Translations under genes and position numbers: made by a program
Notes under the pieces: model-generated
Told to the model about the DNA's origin: nothing
Seen by the model: only the letters and a program-made list of their open reading frames with translations
The model's database searches: none
Origin: an uncultured Opitutales bacterium
GTDB lineage: Bacteria > Verrucomicrobiota > Verrucomicrobiia > Opitutales > UBA9783
Assembly: GCA_934700265.1 (NCBI GenBank)
Contig: CAKUXH010000016.1
Span: 1 to 15,724 of the forward strand
Length of the DNA: 15,724 nucleotides
Reading direction: 5' to 3'
Shown here: positions 7,546 to 14,491 of the stretch, one piece after another
Layout of the letters: each line of letters begins with the position of its first letter
How positions within the stretch are numbered: position 1 is the first letter of the stretch

Positions 7546-7998
7546 TTAAAACGGAACGTCTTCGTCAGTGTTATTAAACGGCGTTTCAATTTCCTGTTTT
7601 TGCCCTACTTTTTCGTAGTTAAAGGAGGTTGTATTGCTATCTTCAGAATGTTGAGATCCTGTATTAGGACCTACGAATACAAAGTTTTCCATAACGACTT
7701 GCAATTTGCTACGTTTTTCTCCAGTTTGTGTTTGCCATTCGTTTAGGCGCAGACGACCTTCTACAAATATAGGGCGACCTTTGGTGAAATATTTAGCAAC
7801 AACTTCTGCTTGTTTACCAAAAGATTCAACATCAACAAATGTTGTTTCTTCCCGAGAGCCATTTTCAGCTTTCTCTGAACGTACCGTTCTTGAGCATGCA
7901 ATTGTGCAGCGACAAATTGATAGGCCACTGGGAGTAACGCGTAATTCTGGATCGCGAACAAGATTGCCCATCAACATTACTTTATTAAAAGACGCCAT
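7546..7998 (-). CDS. ssb: Single-stranded DNA-binding protein
   Basis: Coats single-stranded DNA during replication and repair. The OB-fold covers about 4-110: NKVMLMGNLVRDPELR (5-20), the ETTFVDVESFGKQAEVVAKYFTKG core (51-74) and the VEGRLRLNEWQ strand (79-89). A short polar linker leads to the acidic C-terminal tip DEDVPF, which recruits SSB-binding proteins (family knowledge). The 150-residue length is a little short because the linker is brief. It is placed between rpsF and rplI, the usual site for bacterial ssb, five bases after rpsF and with no evident ribosome binding site. Confidence 0.96.
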   Translation of the reverse strand: MASFNKVMLMGNLVRDPELRVTPSGLSICRCTIACSRTVRSEKAENGSREETTFVDVESFGKQAEVVAKYFTKGRPIFVEGRLRLNEWQTQTGEKRSKLQVVMENFVFVGPNTGSQHSEDSNTTSFNYEKVGQKQEIETPFNNTDEDVPF

Positions 7999-8003
7999 AA
8001 AAA

Positions 8004-8297
8004 CTAAGCTTCAACGTTTTCAACGATTACGCGATTAACATTTGGGTTCAACCCGATACGTTCTTGCAATACCTTGTTAAAAGATGTGTCTGCTTTACAG
8101 CGAATTGAAACATATTGTCCAGCGACAAACTCTTTACGTGGGAAGCGAGAGAAAGATTTTAAGCCCATGTTGTTGACTTCAATAATTTCTGCCCCCATTT
8201 CAGTGATCACTGACTTTACTTGTTCAATCAATGCTTCAATGGGTTCGCGCCACTTATGTGTGTCTAAAATAAACGTTGCTTGATACTCTTTATTCAT
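8004..8297 (-). CDS. rpsF: 30S ribosomal protein S6
   Basis: Binds the central domain of 16S rRNA, normally as a pair with S18. The 97-residue protein has the S6 ferredoxin-like fold pattern: YQATFILDT first strand (4-12), a helix with VKSVITEMGAEIIEVNNMG (28-46), the basic KSFSRFPRK segment (47-55), GQYVSIRCKAD strand and a terminal VNRVIVENVEA. It is four bases after pth. The gene for S18, its partner, is not in this cluster. Confidence 0.95.
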   Translation of the reverse strand: MNKEYQATFILDTHKWREPIEALIEQVKSVITEMGAEIIEVNNMGLKSFSRFPRKEFVAGQYVSIRCKADTSFNKVLQERIGLNPNVNRVIVENVEA

Positions 8298-8301
8298 TTT
8301 T

Positions 8302-8883
8302 TTACCGTTCTATAAAATTCAGGCCTTTTATCACGCCTTTGTCAATAAGGACTTCAATGTTATTTTCAAAAACTTTTGCTATTTCAGGTAATTTTTGCTG
8401 CTCTTCATCGGTGAAACGACTCAAAACAAAATGATCCAAGGGCATAAAAGATGGTTTGTTACCTAATCCAAGACGATATCTCACAAACGTATTGCCTATC
8501 ATTTTTGCGATGTTTTTTATTCCATTATGTCCTGCGGTTCCAGGAATGGTAGAAACTTTAAAACTTCCAAATGGAATTGAAATATCATCACAAACAACCA
8601 TTACTTCGCTTGTATTTATTTTGCGATAAGAACAAAATTTTTGAACAGACTCACCACTCAAATTCATAAACGTTTGAGGTTTTAAGCAAAAAACTTTTTT
8701 ATCTTTAATTTTCACTTCAGAGGTTAGTCCATTACATTTTCCATCACTTACCCACATTTCACCTTTTTTCTGAACATAATAATCCAAAACATAGAAACCT
8801 AAATTGTGTCTTGTTTTTTCGTATTCTTTCCCTGGATTTCCTAAGCCAACAATAAGACTTGTTGTAAAGGTTGAAGTGGGCAT
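8302..8883 (-). CDS. pth: Peptidyl-tRNA hydrolase
   Basis: Recycles peptidyl-tRNAs dropped by the ribosome by cutting the ester bond. Clear family motifs in 193 residues: LIVGLGNPGKEYEKTRHN (10-27) with the catalytic His at H26, the conserved Asn in TFMNLSGESV (71-80), VVCDDISIPFG (96-106) with the Asp that activates His, and GTAGHNG (115-121) with the third active-site Asn. GLGNKP (139-144) and the DHFVLSRF segment (150-157) complete the fold. It starts seven bases after rplY, with no ribosome binding site, so coupling is likely. Confidence 0.97.
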   Translation of the reverse strand: MPTSTFTTSLIVGLGNPGKEYEKTRHNLGFYVLDYYVQKKGEMWVSDGKCNGLTSEVKIKDKKVFCLKPQTFMNLSGESVQKFCSYRKINTSEVMVVCDDISIPFGSFKVSTIPGTAGHNGIKNIAKMIGNTFVRYRLGLGNKPSFMPLDHFVLSRFTDEEQQKLPEIAKVFENNIEVLIDKGVIKGLNFIER

Positions 8884-8890
8884 TTAAAAA

Positions 8891-9514
8891 CTATTTCTTG
8901 TTTTCTTCAGTTGCTTCTCCTGCTTCGGCTGCTTCTTCAGTTGCATTGCTGCTATCATCATCTGCAATATTTAAACAAGAAACAACGACATCATCTGCAG
9001 ATGTTTTGTAAGTTACGCCTTTTATCTGAGGAAGGTTTTTTACGTGAATTGAACTTCCTGTGGTTAAATTACGAATATCAACTTCGATAAATTCTGGCAA
9101 ATCTTCTGGTAGACAGGAAACAGCAATAGTATGACGAGCAATATCTAAAATGCCACTTCCATCTTTAACACCTGCTGATTCTCCTATGAAACGTAGTGGA
9201 GAACTTGCTAACATGTGTTTCTTTGGATCAAGTTCCTTGAAATCTACATGTAGATAATCATCCGTACGAGGATTCCTTTGGGTGGCTTGGATCATGGCTA
9301 AGGTAACATCTTTTTCACAAACAAGTTCTACCAAAGCGGCACTTTCACCTTTTTCTAACATCATTGTACGGAAGTCAGGTTTTAAAACTTGTAAATGCTT
9401 AACGCCTGATTGTCCATAAATAACAGCTGGGATAGATCCGCTTTTACGTAAACGTCCGCTAACGCCTGATCCGCACAGTTCCCGCTTTTCAACAACAAGT
9501 CTTATCTTTTTCAT
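8891..9514 (-). CDS. rplY: 50S ribosomal protein L25, two-domain Ctc/TL5 type
   Basis: Binds 5S rRNA in the large subunit. The N-terminal L25 domain (about 3-93) has SGRLRKSGSIPAVIYGQ (19-35) and the QATQRNPRTDDYLHVDF segment (76-92), which matches the 5S-binding face. A second, TL5/Ctc-type domain (about 95-190) contains SCLPEDLPEFIEVDI (133-147) and GSSIHVKNLPQIKGV (152-166). The tail after about 190 is acidic and Ala/Glu-rich, encoded by imperfect repeats. It is the first gene of the ten-gene minus-strand run, so regulation of its 5' region would affect the whole operon. The start has only a weak purine stretch upstream (AAGAAAAG). Confidence 0.95.
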   Translation of the reverse strand: MKKIRLVVEKRELCGSGVSGRLRKSGSIPAVIYGQSGVKHLQVLKPDFRTMMLEKGESAALVELVCEKDVTLAMIQATQRNPRTDDYLHVDFKELDPKKHMLASSPLRFIGESAGVKDGSGILDIARHTIAVSCLPEDLPEFIEVDIRNLTTGSSIHVKNLPQIKGVTYKTSADDVVVSCLNIADDDSSNATEEAAEAGEATEENKK

Positions 9515-9524
9515 AAATCTTTTC

Positions 9525-9536
9525 TTGTTATAACAA
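9525..9536. promoter_or_regulatory. 12-bp perfect palindrome upstream of rplY
   Basis: TTGTTATAACAA is its own reverse complement and ends ten bases before the rplY start. It is shaped like a dimeric-repressor half-site pair but has no known match I can name. Being in the probable 5' UTR it could also act in RNA, though it has no loop of its own. Confidence 0.35.
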
Positions 9537-9578
9537 TTTTTTAGACTTTAAAGTAATCTAATTGTAGAGAAACAAATT

Positions 9579-9607
9579 TTTATAAAATGTACAATTAAAA
9601 AATTGAA
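9579..9607 (-). promoter_or_regulatory. Candidate sigma70-type promoter for the rplY-prs operon
   Basis: On the minus strand TATAAA (9579-9584) has five of six -10 consensus bases. TTCAAT (9602-9607) lies 17 bases upstream as a poor -35 (three of six). This would place transcription start near 9572, giving a leader of nearly 60 bases containing the palindrome. The region is so AT-rich that chance matches are expected. Confidence 0.3.
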
Positions 9608-9731
9608 ATTTTTTATTGAAAATGAGGGAGAACCCTTTTTTGCTTTTTGTAGATAAAATTAATTTTATAATAAGATAACTAAAAAATTACAATTCGTTGA
9701 TTGCATTTGAAATTGATTTTGGTTGATAATT

Positions 9732-10895
9732 TTATACCAAAGTTCCCATAAGATTTCGAATATTTCGTAGGATGATGTTAATGATTTTTTCTTCGTTGTA
9801 CCATTTCTCGAAACTTCTATCAATATCGTCCTCATCTGAGAAAACATCTTCTATAAGATTTTCATATTCTTCAGTATCTTCAAAAAGAAGTCTGCCTAAA
9901 TCTTCGAAGGATTTTATTTGTATGGTCCAATAAATTTTTGCATCCATGAATGTAGTATTTGGTGGAGGTGTTGGAAGATAGGCTTCTAATAAATGTAAAC
10001 GAATTAATTCTTTTATAGCTTGTTCTCTATTTTCCCCAGAAAAAAAGTGATAGCGAGAATAAGGTGGGTAATAGTCTTTAGGTTTTAATTTTCTTGATTG
10101 AATTAAATTTTCTGCAATAGCAATGGCAGCCCAAACAGGTAATAAATGGTACAGGTCTAATTTATTAGGAGTATCGACTACTTTTCTTCGAGCTATTTCG
10201 TCAGCTAGAAGAAGTCTTTTTAACGGATGGGACATTTGCTCGTAATCTGCCCAGGACAAAGCTTTGGGCTCATTTATGGCATTTCTTTGAGGGGTTATGG
10301 TATAATTCTCATGGGAGCTTTCTCGTAATAAATTATTCCCAACTTGATTTGAATTCCCATTATAATTTAAGGTAAAGTTAAAGTATTCAGTATTTACTCT
10401 TATTTTTGTGTACATTGAATCGCAAGATTTTTCATCAAATGAATTTCGCAAACTTTTATTATAATTTGTTGTGTAGTTAGTGTCAACAGATCTTCTATCT
10501 AACTTGCTTTGCAAAATATCTACAAATGTTGCGATGATTTCCTGGAAGGATGCATTGGTAAGATCTACAATTGGCTTATTTTCAGGTGCAATCATTGGCA
10601 AATCTTCATAGGACTCATCTTCAGAAGAATCAGAATATAAAAATTCAGTGGAGCCAGAATACGGAAAATCAGTATGTGTTCGATAGCCACGCAATTGATA
10701 TAAAAATTTTTCAGCAGGATTTTGTTTCCTTAAAATTCTTTCAATTTTCATTTCCTCCAACTTTTGTAATCTTATATAGATAGTATTTACAACATCATCT
10801 AATGTTCCAAATAATGTTTTATGGGTTATGATAGTTAGATAGAATAATGCACTTTTCATGAGAAAATTGTATAATGTGCTTTTGCAGTTATGCAA
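9732..10895 (-). CDS. Unrecognised acidic protein
   Basis: A 387-residue open frame that I cannot assign to a family. The first codon is TTG at 10893-10895, with AAGAG seven bases upstream. An ATG at 10857-10859 (residue 13) is an alternative and would give a hydrophobic N-terminus (MKSALFYLTII) that only loosely resembles a signal peptide, since His and Lys interrupt it. Residues 40-60 are basic and helical. Residues 80-105 are acidic and Ser/Tyr-rich. Residues 135-215 are Asn/Ser/Thr-rich and probably disordered. Residues 215-385 look folded and helical, with several Trp, a PVWAAIAIAENLI helix (253-265), a PTPPP turn (308-312) and a strongly acidic stretch (335-365). The PVWAA helix with the later EQAIKELIRLHLL helix faintly recalls RyR-type helical domains, but I would not claim it. 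It stands alone, divergent from miaB with 60 bases between. Confidence 0.7.
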   Translation of the reverse strand: MHNCKSTLYNFLMKSALFYLTIITHKTLFGTLDDVVNTIYIRLQKLEEMKIERILRKQNPAEKFLYQLRGYRTHTDFPYSGSTEFLYSDSSEDESYEDLPMIAPENKPIVDLTNASFQEIIATFVDILQSKLDRRSVDTNYTTNYNKSLRNSFDEKSCDSMYTKIRVNTEYFNFTLNYNGNSNQVGNNLLRESSHENYTITPQRNAINEPKALSWADYEQMSHPLKRLLLADEIARRKVVDTPNKLDLYHLLPVWAAIAIAENLIQSRKLKPKDYYPPYSRYHFFSGENREQAIKELIRLHLLEAYLPTPPPNTTFMDAKIYWTIQIKSFEDLGRLLFEDTEEYENLIEDVFSDEDDIDRSFEKWYNEEKIINIILRNIRNLMGTLV

Positions 10896-10955
10896 GCGTA
10901 TTCTCTTGTTGGTTTTGGTTGACCTTGTTTAAAAACTTCATCAGGTTATATATAA

Positions 10956-12287
10956 ATGGCTGAAATTAAACGGAAAATTTGGATAAAGACGTATGGTTGT
11001 CAAATGAATATGCGAGATAGCAATACTTTGAAGGCATTATTGTTGGCGGATGGGCATGTAATAGTTGATGATGAGAAAGATGCTGATATTGCTCTTTTAA
11101 ATACATGCAGTATTCGTGATTTAGCTGAAAGTAAAGCCATTGGTAAAGCAGGGCGTTTGCTTAAAAATAAGCGCAAAAATCCAGATTATCGTGTTGGAAT
11201 TTTGGGCTGCATGGCTTCTCGGCAAAAAGAGCAGTTGTTGAAAGTTTTACCACAACTTGATTGGATTATTCCGCCACAAAATTTACCACAAATACCAGAA
11301 CTTATTCGTGAGACTTTAGAAAAGCATATTGACGGTTGTATAGTTGCTAAGATTCCTGAAGCTTTTGAATTCAAATGTTACGAAAAGAAAACGGATGCGT
11401 CTCCTGTGTTGTTTGTCCCTATTCAGCAAGGTTGCAACATGTGTTGTTCGTACTGTATCGTTCCAAAAACGCGAGGTGTTCAGCAGAATAGGCCATTCGA
11501 TTCTATTATTCAAGAAATTCAGCAAGGTGTAGGCAATGGGGTTAAAGAAGTTATGCTGCTGGGGCAAATTGTAAATACCTATCAAGATAAGATTTGCGGG
11601 AAAAATTTTGTAGATTTGTTACAAGCAATTAATTCGATTGATGGAATTGAGAGGATTCGTTTTATGTCTCCGCATCCTGCTTTTTTTAATAATGAATTAA
11701 TTCAGTGTTATTGTACTTTACCAAAACTTTGTCCAGCGATTCATTTGCCGTTACAAAGTGGTTCAAATCGTATTTTAAAGGAAATGCATCGGGCATATAC
11801 ACGAGAAAAATTTTTGAAAATTGTTTCAGATTTGCGAACTATTCAACCACAAATTTCAATTTCAACCGACATCATTGTTGGTTATCCTGGGGAGACAGAA
11901 GAAGATTTTCAGCAAACTTATGATTTGTTCAGTGAAATTGGTTTTGATATGGCGTATATTTTTAAGTATAGTCCTCGACCGACGACTTTGGCTGCTCCTA
12001 AACAAAATTCAGAACTTGGAATTTCGGATGAAGTAAAGGAAATGCGTAATCAACGATTGTTGGCATTATTAACGCATTTTTCTTCCTTATACAATCAACA
12101 GTTTTTAAATACAATACAATTAATTTTAGTTGAGGGTCAGGCTCACCGAGGTGCCAATAAATTTTTTGGTCGAAACGTTTTTAATAAGAAAGTTATTTTT
12201 GAAGGGGCCGATGATCTATTAGGGACTTTTCAATCTGTAAAGGTCAATAAAACCTCTTCTAGTGTTTTAGAAGGTGTTTTGCTGTAG
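10956..12287 (+). CDS. miaB: tRNA-2-methylthio-N6-(dimethylallyl)adenosine synthase (MiaB)
   Basis: Radical-SAM methylthiotransferase that adds the 2-methylthio group to i6A37 of tRNAs reading UNN codons. The N-terminal UPF0004 domain has the three auxiliary-cluster cysteines: C15 in TYGCQMN, C51 in LNTCSIR and C85 in LGCMASR. The radical-SAM motif is C160-x3-C164-x2-C167 (CNMCCSYC) followed by IVPKTRG. The GYPGET segment (about 309-314) and a C-terminal TRAM domain (about 378-443) complete a 443-residue protein of normal length. TYGCQMN and VPKTRG favour MiaB over RimO or MtaB. The start has only a weak AGG ten bases upstream. No miaA is visible here. The last 21 bases overlap the tail of the convergent O-antigen ligase-like gene. 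Confidence 0.96.
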   Translation: MAEIKRKIWIKTYGCQMNMRDSNTLKALLLADGHVIVDDEKDADIALLNTCSIRDLAESKAIGKAGRLLKNKRKNPDYRVGILGCMASRQKEQLLKVLPQLDWIIPPQNLPQIPELIRETLEKHIDGCIVAKIPEAFEFKCYEKKTDASPVLFVPIQQGCNMCCSYCIVPKTRGVQQNRPFDSIIQEIQQGVGNGVKEVMLLGQIVNTYQDKICGKNFVDLLQAINSIDGIERIRFMSPHPAFFNNELIQCYCTLPKLCPAIHLPLQSGSNRILKEMHRAYTREKFLKIVSDLRTIQPQISISTDIIVGYPGETEEDFQQTYDLFSEIGFDMAYIFKYSPRPTTLAAPKQNSELGISDEVKEMRNQRLLALLTHFSSLYNQQFLNTIQLILVEGQAHRGANKFFGRNVFNKKVIFEGADDLLGTFQSVKVNKTSSSVLEGVLL

Positions 12288-13535
12288 AGTGAAAATTTGA
12301 TGTCTTCTATTTTTTTTGAAAAATTTTACTCGTAAAATTCGTGCTATTGAAATGCTTATTCCAATGATAAAAACACTTTGTGGGATGGAGCTGCCTAACA
12401 TCATGTCGCACATGCTGCAAAAACTGAAAAAAATTACAGTATTTAAACCTAAAAAGCTTTGTAAACAAGATGTTTTTATTGCTTTTAGGAAAAATATGAG
12501 AAAATAGCCTATAAATAATAAGAAGAGAATTCCACCGATGTATCCAAATTGAATGCACCAATGACAAAAATCATTGTGTGGGTGTACATTTGTAATCCAA
12601 CGGTTACTTAAGATAGGAGGGCATTTCCAGGAAATCCATTGTAAATTACGTGTTTTTATTATACTTCCATAGCTTGCTGTTCCATTACCGTAAAATGGAG
12701 ATGTTTTTAAAATATATAAAGATTGTTTTATCATGCCCTTCCTTTGAAGTGTGCTAGAATCTCCTTGGCTAATGCTAGGATAAAAAGAGGTGTGATACCA
12801 ACCCCATAATCGTGAATTGCTTGTAGCGTGATTATATGCGCCAACACAGAATAAAGCTAAAATAATGCAACAAATAAAAAATAGTTTTTTAGCAATAGAA
12901 GCAATAGAAGCAATAGAAGCAATAGAAGCAATAGAAGCAATAGAAGCAATAGAAGCAATAGAAGCAACTATACCTGTTTTTTGAGGATTAAATAGTATTA
13001 AAAATGTAGCAAAAAATATAAATCTTAATATATTTAAACTTATATTTGGGGAAAATAAAAGGATTTGTGTGCTTAAAGAACTAAGGATATATCCTATAAG
13101 CATACTGCTTTGAATAGGGTTTATTCTTAAAAAATGTGGAGTATGAAGGCTACTTACAATGCAATACAACATACCTAATAATGTAAATAGATGTATTATT
13201 TTTCTTATAAAATTTTCATTTTGAATAAAATATGGAATGAAAATTAAAATAGTTAATAATGTTAAAAATCTTCGTAAAAAAATGATAAAGGCTGAACTTT
13301 TTGGGGCAATACCATAAAAACAACCGACAAAGGCCATTGAAATGGTTATTGCTAGGATAATCCATAATTTGTACTCTTGATTAAATTTTTTAAAAAAAAA
13401 CCGTAAAGATTTTTCTTTCCAATAATGCATTAAAATAAGGGTAATGAGTCCATAATAACCAATATTGTACAGAGGTGCGAAAAAAAATATACCGATTGTA
13501 TAACATAAAAGAAATAAATTTAGTAAAATTGGCAT
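12267..13535 (-). CDS. O-antigen ligase / polymerase-like membrane protein (Wzy_C family)
   Basis: A 422-residue integral membrane protein with about ten hydrophobic segments, expected to join or polymerise undecaprenyl-linked glycans at the periplasmic face. Family signs: RKGMIKQSLYILKTSPFYGNG (265-285, the P-x-G-x-G region) and HPHNDFCHWCIQFGYIGG (318-335, the HN...E/Q-x-G-x-x-G motif), between which lies the large periplasmic loop. QKTGIV (185-190) sits where ligases have S-R-G before a membrane helix. The helix that follows is replaced by A-(SIA)8 (191-215), encoded by eight perfect 9-bp copies. It begins one base after the glycosyltransferase stop (TAA-A-ATG) without a ribosome binding site, so it is probably translationally coupled. 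WaaL ligase, Wzy polymerase and protein O-oligosaccharyltransferase cannot be told apart by eye. Confidence 0.85.
   Translation of the reverse strand: MPILLNLFLLCYTIGIFFFAPLYNIGYYGLITLILMHYWKEKSLRFFFKKFNQEYKLWIILAITISMAFVGCFYGIAPKSSAFIIFLRRFLTLLTILIFIPYFIQNENFIRKIIHLFTLLGMLYCIVSSLHTPHFLRINPIQSSMLIGYILSSLSTQILLFSPNISLNILRFIFFATFLILFNPQKTGIVASIASIASIASIASIASIASIASIAKKLFFICCIILALFCVGAYNHATSNSRLWGWYHTSFYPSISQGDSSTLQRKGMIKQSLYILKTSPFYGNGTASYGSIIKTRNLQWISWKCPPILSNRWITNVHPHNDFCHWCIQFGYIGGILFLLFIGYFLIFFLKAIKTSCLQSFLGLNTVIFFSFCSMCDMMLGSSIPQSVFIIGISISIARILRVKFFKKNRRHQIFTLQQNTF
12892..12963 (-). repeat. Eight perfect copies of a 9-bp repeat inside the ligase gene
   Basis: The unit GCAATAGAA (plus strand) is repeated eight times without a mismatch, followed by a partial GCAA. 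On the coding strand it reads Ser-Ile-Ala per unit, giving A-(SIA)8. Nine is divisible by 3, so copy-number change lengthens or shortens the protein by three residues without breaking it. Confidence 0.97.
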
Positions 13536-13536
13536 T

Positions 13537-14487
13537 TTAACATGAGTGTTGATTTTTTGATCTAATATAATTTTTAACTTTATCTCTTACTTGATATCTA
13601 AAAAAATGTTCGATAGGTTTTGTCATTAATTCAAATAAACATTTTAACATGGCTTTTATGGAAGCCTCTTTATTAATTACATTAGCAAAAGGAGTTTGTC
13701 TAGCGTAGTGAAAATATTCATAAGCATACTTTATTTTTAAAGATAGAATATGTTTTACAAAAAATTCAGGATAAAGCCAAACCTTCCAGAAGAAATGCAA
13801 GCATGTTGGTTTTCCCTTTGTTTGAGCTACATGTTGATTAAATTTTTCAGGGAGAGGGAAAAAATATTTTCGTTCGAGAATAAGATTTAATGCGTCTTGA
13901 TCGGGTAAAGTAACTGCTTTATTTGTATTGCTTTTTAGGAAGATTACTACTTGTTGTAGTAAATTGATACCTTTCAGCTGTTTTATGTTAAAAATCATAA
14001 AACCTGTGTTAAAATATTGCCAATCAAGAGGCATTTTTAGGCGTGCTTTTCGTGCTAGCAATAAATTACGATTGCAATAATTACCTTCCTCAGGAACGGC
14101 TCCTATTTGGTAGTCATCCAGATTTATATCCCAAGCTTCGCCAAGATCATTGATGACAATTATATCAGAGTCTAGATAGATAGCTTTATCGATATCTTTT
14201 AATATTTCTGGAATGAGTAAACGATAAAAAATAGCTGGACTATAACATTTTTTTAGATCAAACTCCTCAAAAATATCAATTTTTTGTATAGGAATGATTT
14301 GTATTATGCTTTCTCCTAAATTCCAGGTTTTTAATTTTTCAATATTTTCAGGTTGTATTCCACAGTCAAATACATAGAAATGGAATTTTCTTGGAGAATT
14401 TTTGATGATCGAAATGATGGTTGCTGCTGCATGACGAACATAACGATCATCACAAGTCAAAACGATATGAATAAAATCATCCTGCAT
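13537..14487 (-). CDS. Glycosyltransferase family 8 (LgtC/GspA-like)
   Basis: Retaining GT-A glycosyltransferase, probably adding galactose or glucose from a UDP-sugar to a lipooligosaccharide or O-chain at the cytoplasmic face of the inner membrane. Visible: N-terminal IHIVLTCDDRYVRHAAATI (6-24), the usual nucleotide-sugar entry; the metal-binding DxD as YLDSDIIV (104-111, D106-S-D108); YFNTGFMIFN (158-167); LPDQDALN (194-201); and a downstream His in CLHFFWKVW (229-237). The last 60 residues are basic and amphipathic, as in LgtC tails that hold the enzyme to the membrane. Length 316 is normal. It starts four bases after lysS and ends one base before the ligase gene. Substrate is unknown. 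Confidence 0.9.
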   Translation of the reverse strand: MQDDFIHIVLTCDDRYVRHAAATIISIIKNSPRKFHFYVFDCGIQPENIEKLKTWNLGESIIQIIPIQKIDIFEEFDLKKCYSPAIFYRLLIPEILKDIDKAIYLDSDIIVINDLGEAWDINLDDYQIGAVPEEGNYCNRNLLLARKARLKMPLDWQYFNTGFMIFNIKQLKGINLLQQVVIFLKSNTNKAVTLPDQDALNLILERKYFFPLPEKFNQHVAQTKGKPTCLHFFWKVWLYPEFFVKHILSLKIKYAYEYFHYARQTPFANVINKEASIKAMLKCLFELMTKPIEHFFRYQVRDKVKNYIRSKNQHSC

Positions 14488-14491
14488 GGGA

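Larger units (their letters stand above)
9515..9731. other. Longest intergenic stretch in the window: rplY operon leader and tail of the unknown gene
   Basis: 217 bases, strongly AT-rich, with no coding potential I would support. It must hold the promoter of the rplY operon and the 3' end of the transcript of the unknown gene at 9732-10895. A minimal stem AGGG-TTCT-CCCT (within 9624-9637, same either way up) is too short for a credible terminator. No tRNA-like fold was seen. Confidence 0.6.

Noticed and set aside
7546..7998. PriB rather than SSB
   Set aside because: The protein has a full SSB OB-fold and the acidic DEDVPF tip, which PriB lacks.
8895..8950. Repeats at the 3' end of rplY as a functional repeat array
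   Set aside because: Imperfect Ala/Glu codon runs encoding the usual acidic tail of Ctc-type L25; low complexity only.
9624..9637. Short AGGG-TTCT-CCCT stem as the terminator of the unknown gene
   Set aside because: Four base pairs only, and the following bases are not a U-run; too weak to annotate.
9515..9731. tRNA or small RNA gene in the long intergenic gap
   Set aside because: No cloverleaf, no CCA-adjacent acceptor stem and no GC-rich block seen.
10919..10952. Promoter for miaB (TTGACC and TATATA-like boxes)
   Set aside because: The spacing between the good -35-like box and any -10-like box is wrong, and the TATATA lies only a few bases before the ATG; chance AT matches are likely.
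12322..12339. Inverted repeat AATTTTAC-TC-GTAAAATT as a terminator
   Set aside because: It lies inside the ligase coding region, is nearly all AT and has no convincing U-tract in the transcribed direction for either gene.
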